From Bacteroidota bacterium (GTDB lineage Bacteria > Bacteroidota > Ignavibacteria > UBA10030 > UBA8401), in NCBI GenBank assembly GCA_028873075.1, contig JAGWND010000009.1, positions 1 to 33,609 of the forward strand: 33,609 bases of DNA, read 5' to 3'. Shown here in pieces: positions 33,556-33,609 of the stretch (positions within the stretch are counted from its first letter, which is position 1; each line of letters starts with the position of its first letter). Made by a program: the position numbers and the translations under genes. The notes under the pieces were generated by a model. The model searched no databases. It was not told where the DNA came from and worked only from the letters and a program-made list of their open reading frames with translations.

Positions 33556-33609
33556 TCTCAGTTTTCCCTTTCTAAAACAATTCTCTTTGAAGTTTTTCCA
33601 TTTCTAACC

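Noticed and set aside
1-33609. tRNA or 5S/16S/23S rRNA genes
   Set aside because: No segment with an acceptor-stem/T-loop (GGTTCGAATCC-like) arrangement or rRNA signature was found by eye on either strand. Words such as GGTTCGA in the repeat elements lack the rest of a tRNA.

Overview
The window looks like chromosomal DNA from the Bacteroidota/Chlorobiota/Ignavibacteriota (FCB) group. This is an inference from a type IX secretion C-terminal sorting domain on a decayed gene, several start codons without a clear Shine-Dalgarno, lipoproteins with a G-C lipobox, the order yebC-ruvC-ruvA, and an archaeal-length phosphatidylserine decarboxylase next to pssA. No genus is claimed. Core genes are of moderate GC. 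The far right end is visibly more AT-rich.

Left end (1-3457): the tail of an unknown gene, then two toxin-antitoxin modules (PIN type, with the toxin broken by an in-frame stop, and MazF type), then a 553-aa lipoprotein zinc peptidase with M49-like motifs. The first ~30 codons of the peptidase (signal peptide, lipobox and the following residues) occur three times: once on the intact gene and once truncated in front of each toxin-antitoxin module.

Housekeeping block on the minus strand (3693-13567): amt, namZ (DUF1343), a Nudix hydrolase, ndk, sucD with an unusual basic tail, gatA, two tatA-like genes, purQ-purS, pssA and psd. Two ~140-bp copies of an intergenic element with inverted ends lie here, and a third lies at 18449-18573. 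psd has a good sigma70-type promoter and a leader hairpin. Divergent from it, an unclassified structured RNA with a strong terminator sits directly in front of the Nif3-like gene.

Plus-strand block (13909-21746): Nif3-like protein, zinc-ribbon coiled-coil protein, RNase P RNA (rnpB, with an extra hairpin in a conserved loop), recJ, yebC-ruvC-ruvA (RNA processing and DNA repair), a small lipoprotein and an acetyltransferase.

Accessory block on the minus strand (21850-31680): a subtilisin-like protease gene with two frameshifts and a lost C-terminus, a stub of a beta-propeller protein, a membrane GT2 glycosyltransferase preceded by a 1320-aa protein that joins a DUF2334 deacetylase-like domain to a glycosidase-like region (a possible exopolysaccharide synthesis/modification pair, similar in logic to PgaC/PgaB), a small membrane ORF, a GNAT acetyltransferase, a DUF5946-like protein, an outer-membrane barrel and a decayed T9SS cargo gene.

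Right end (31770-33609): two genes organised as integron cassettes on the minus strand (a class I methyltransferase, a ~190-bp attC-like recombination site, then a membrane/coiled-coil protein of unknown function). No integrase gene is in the window.
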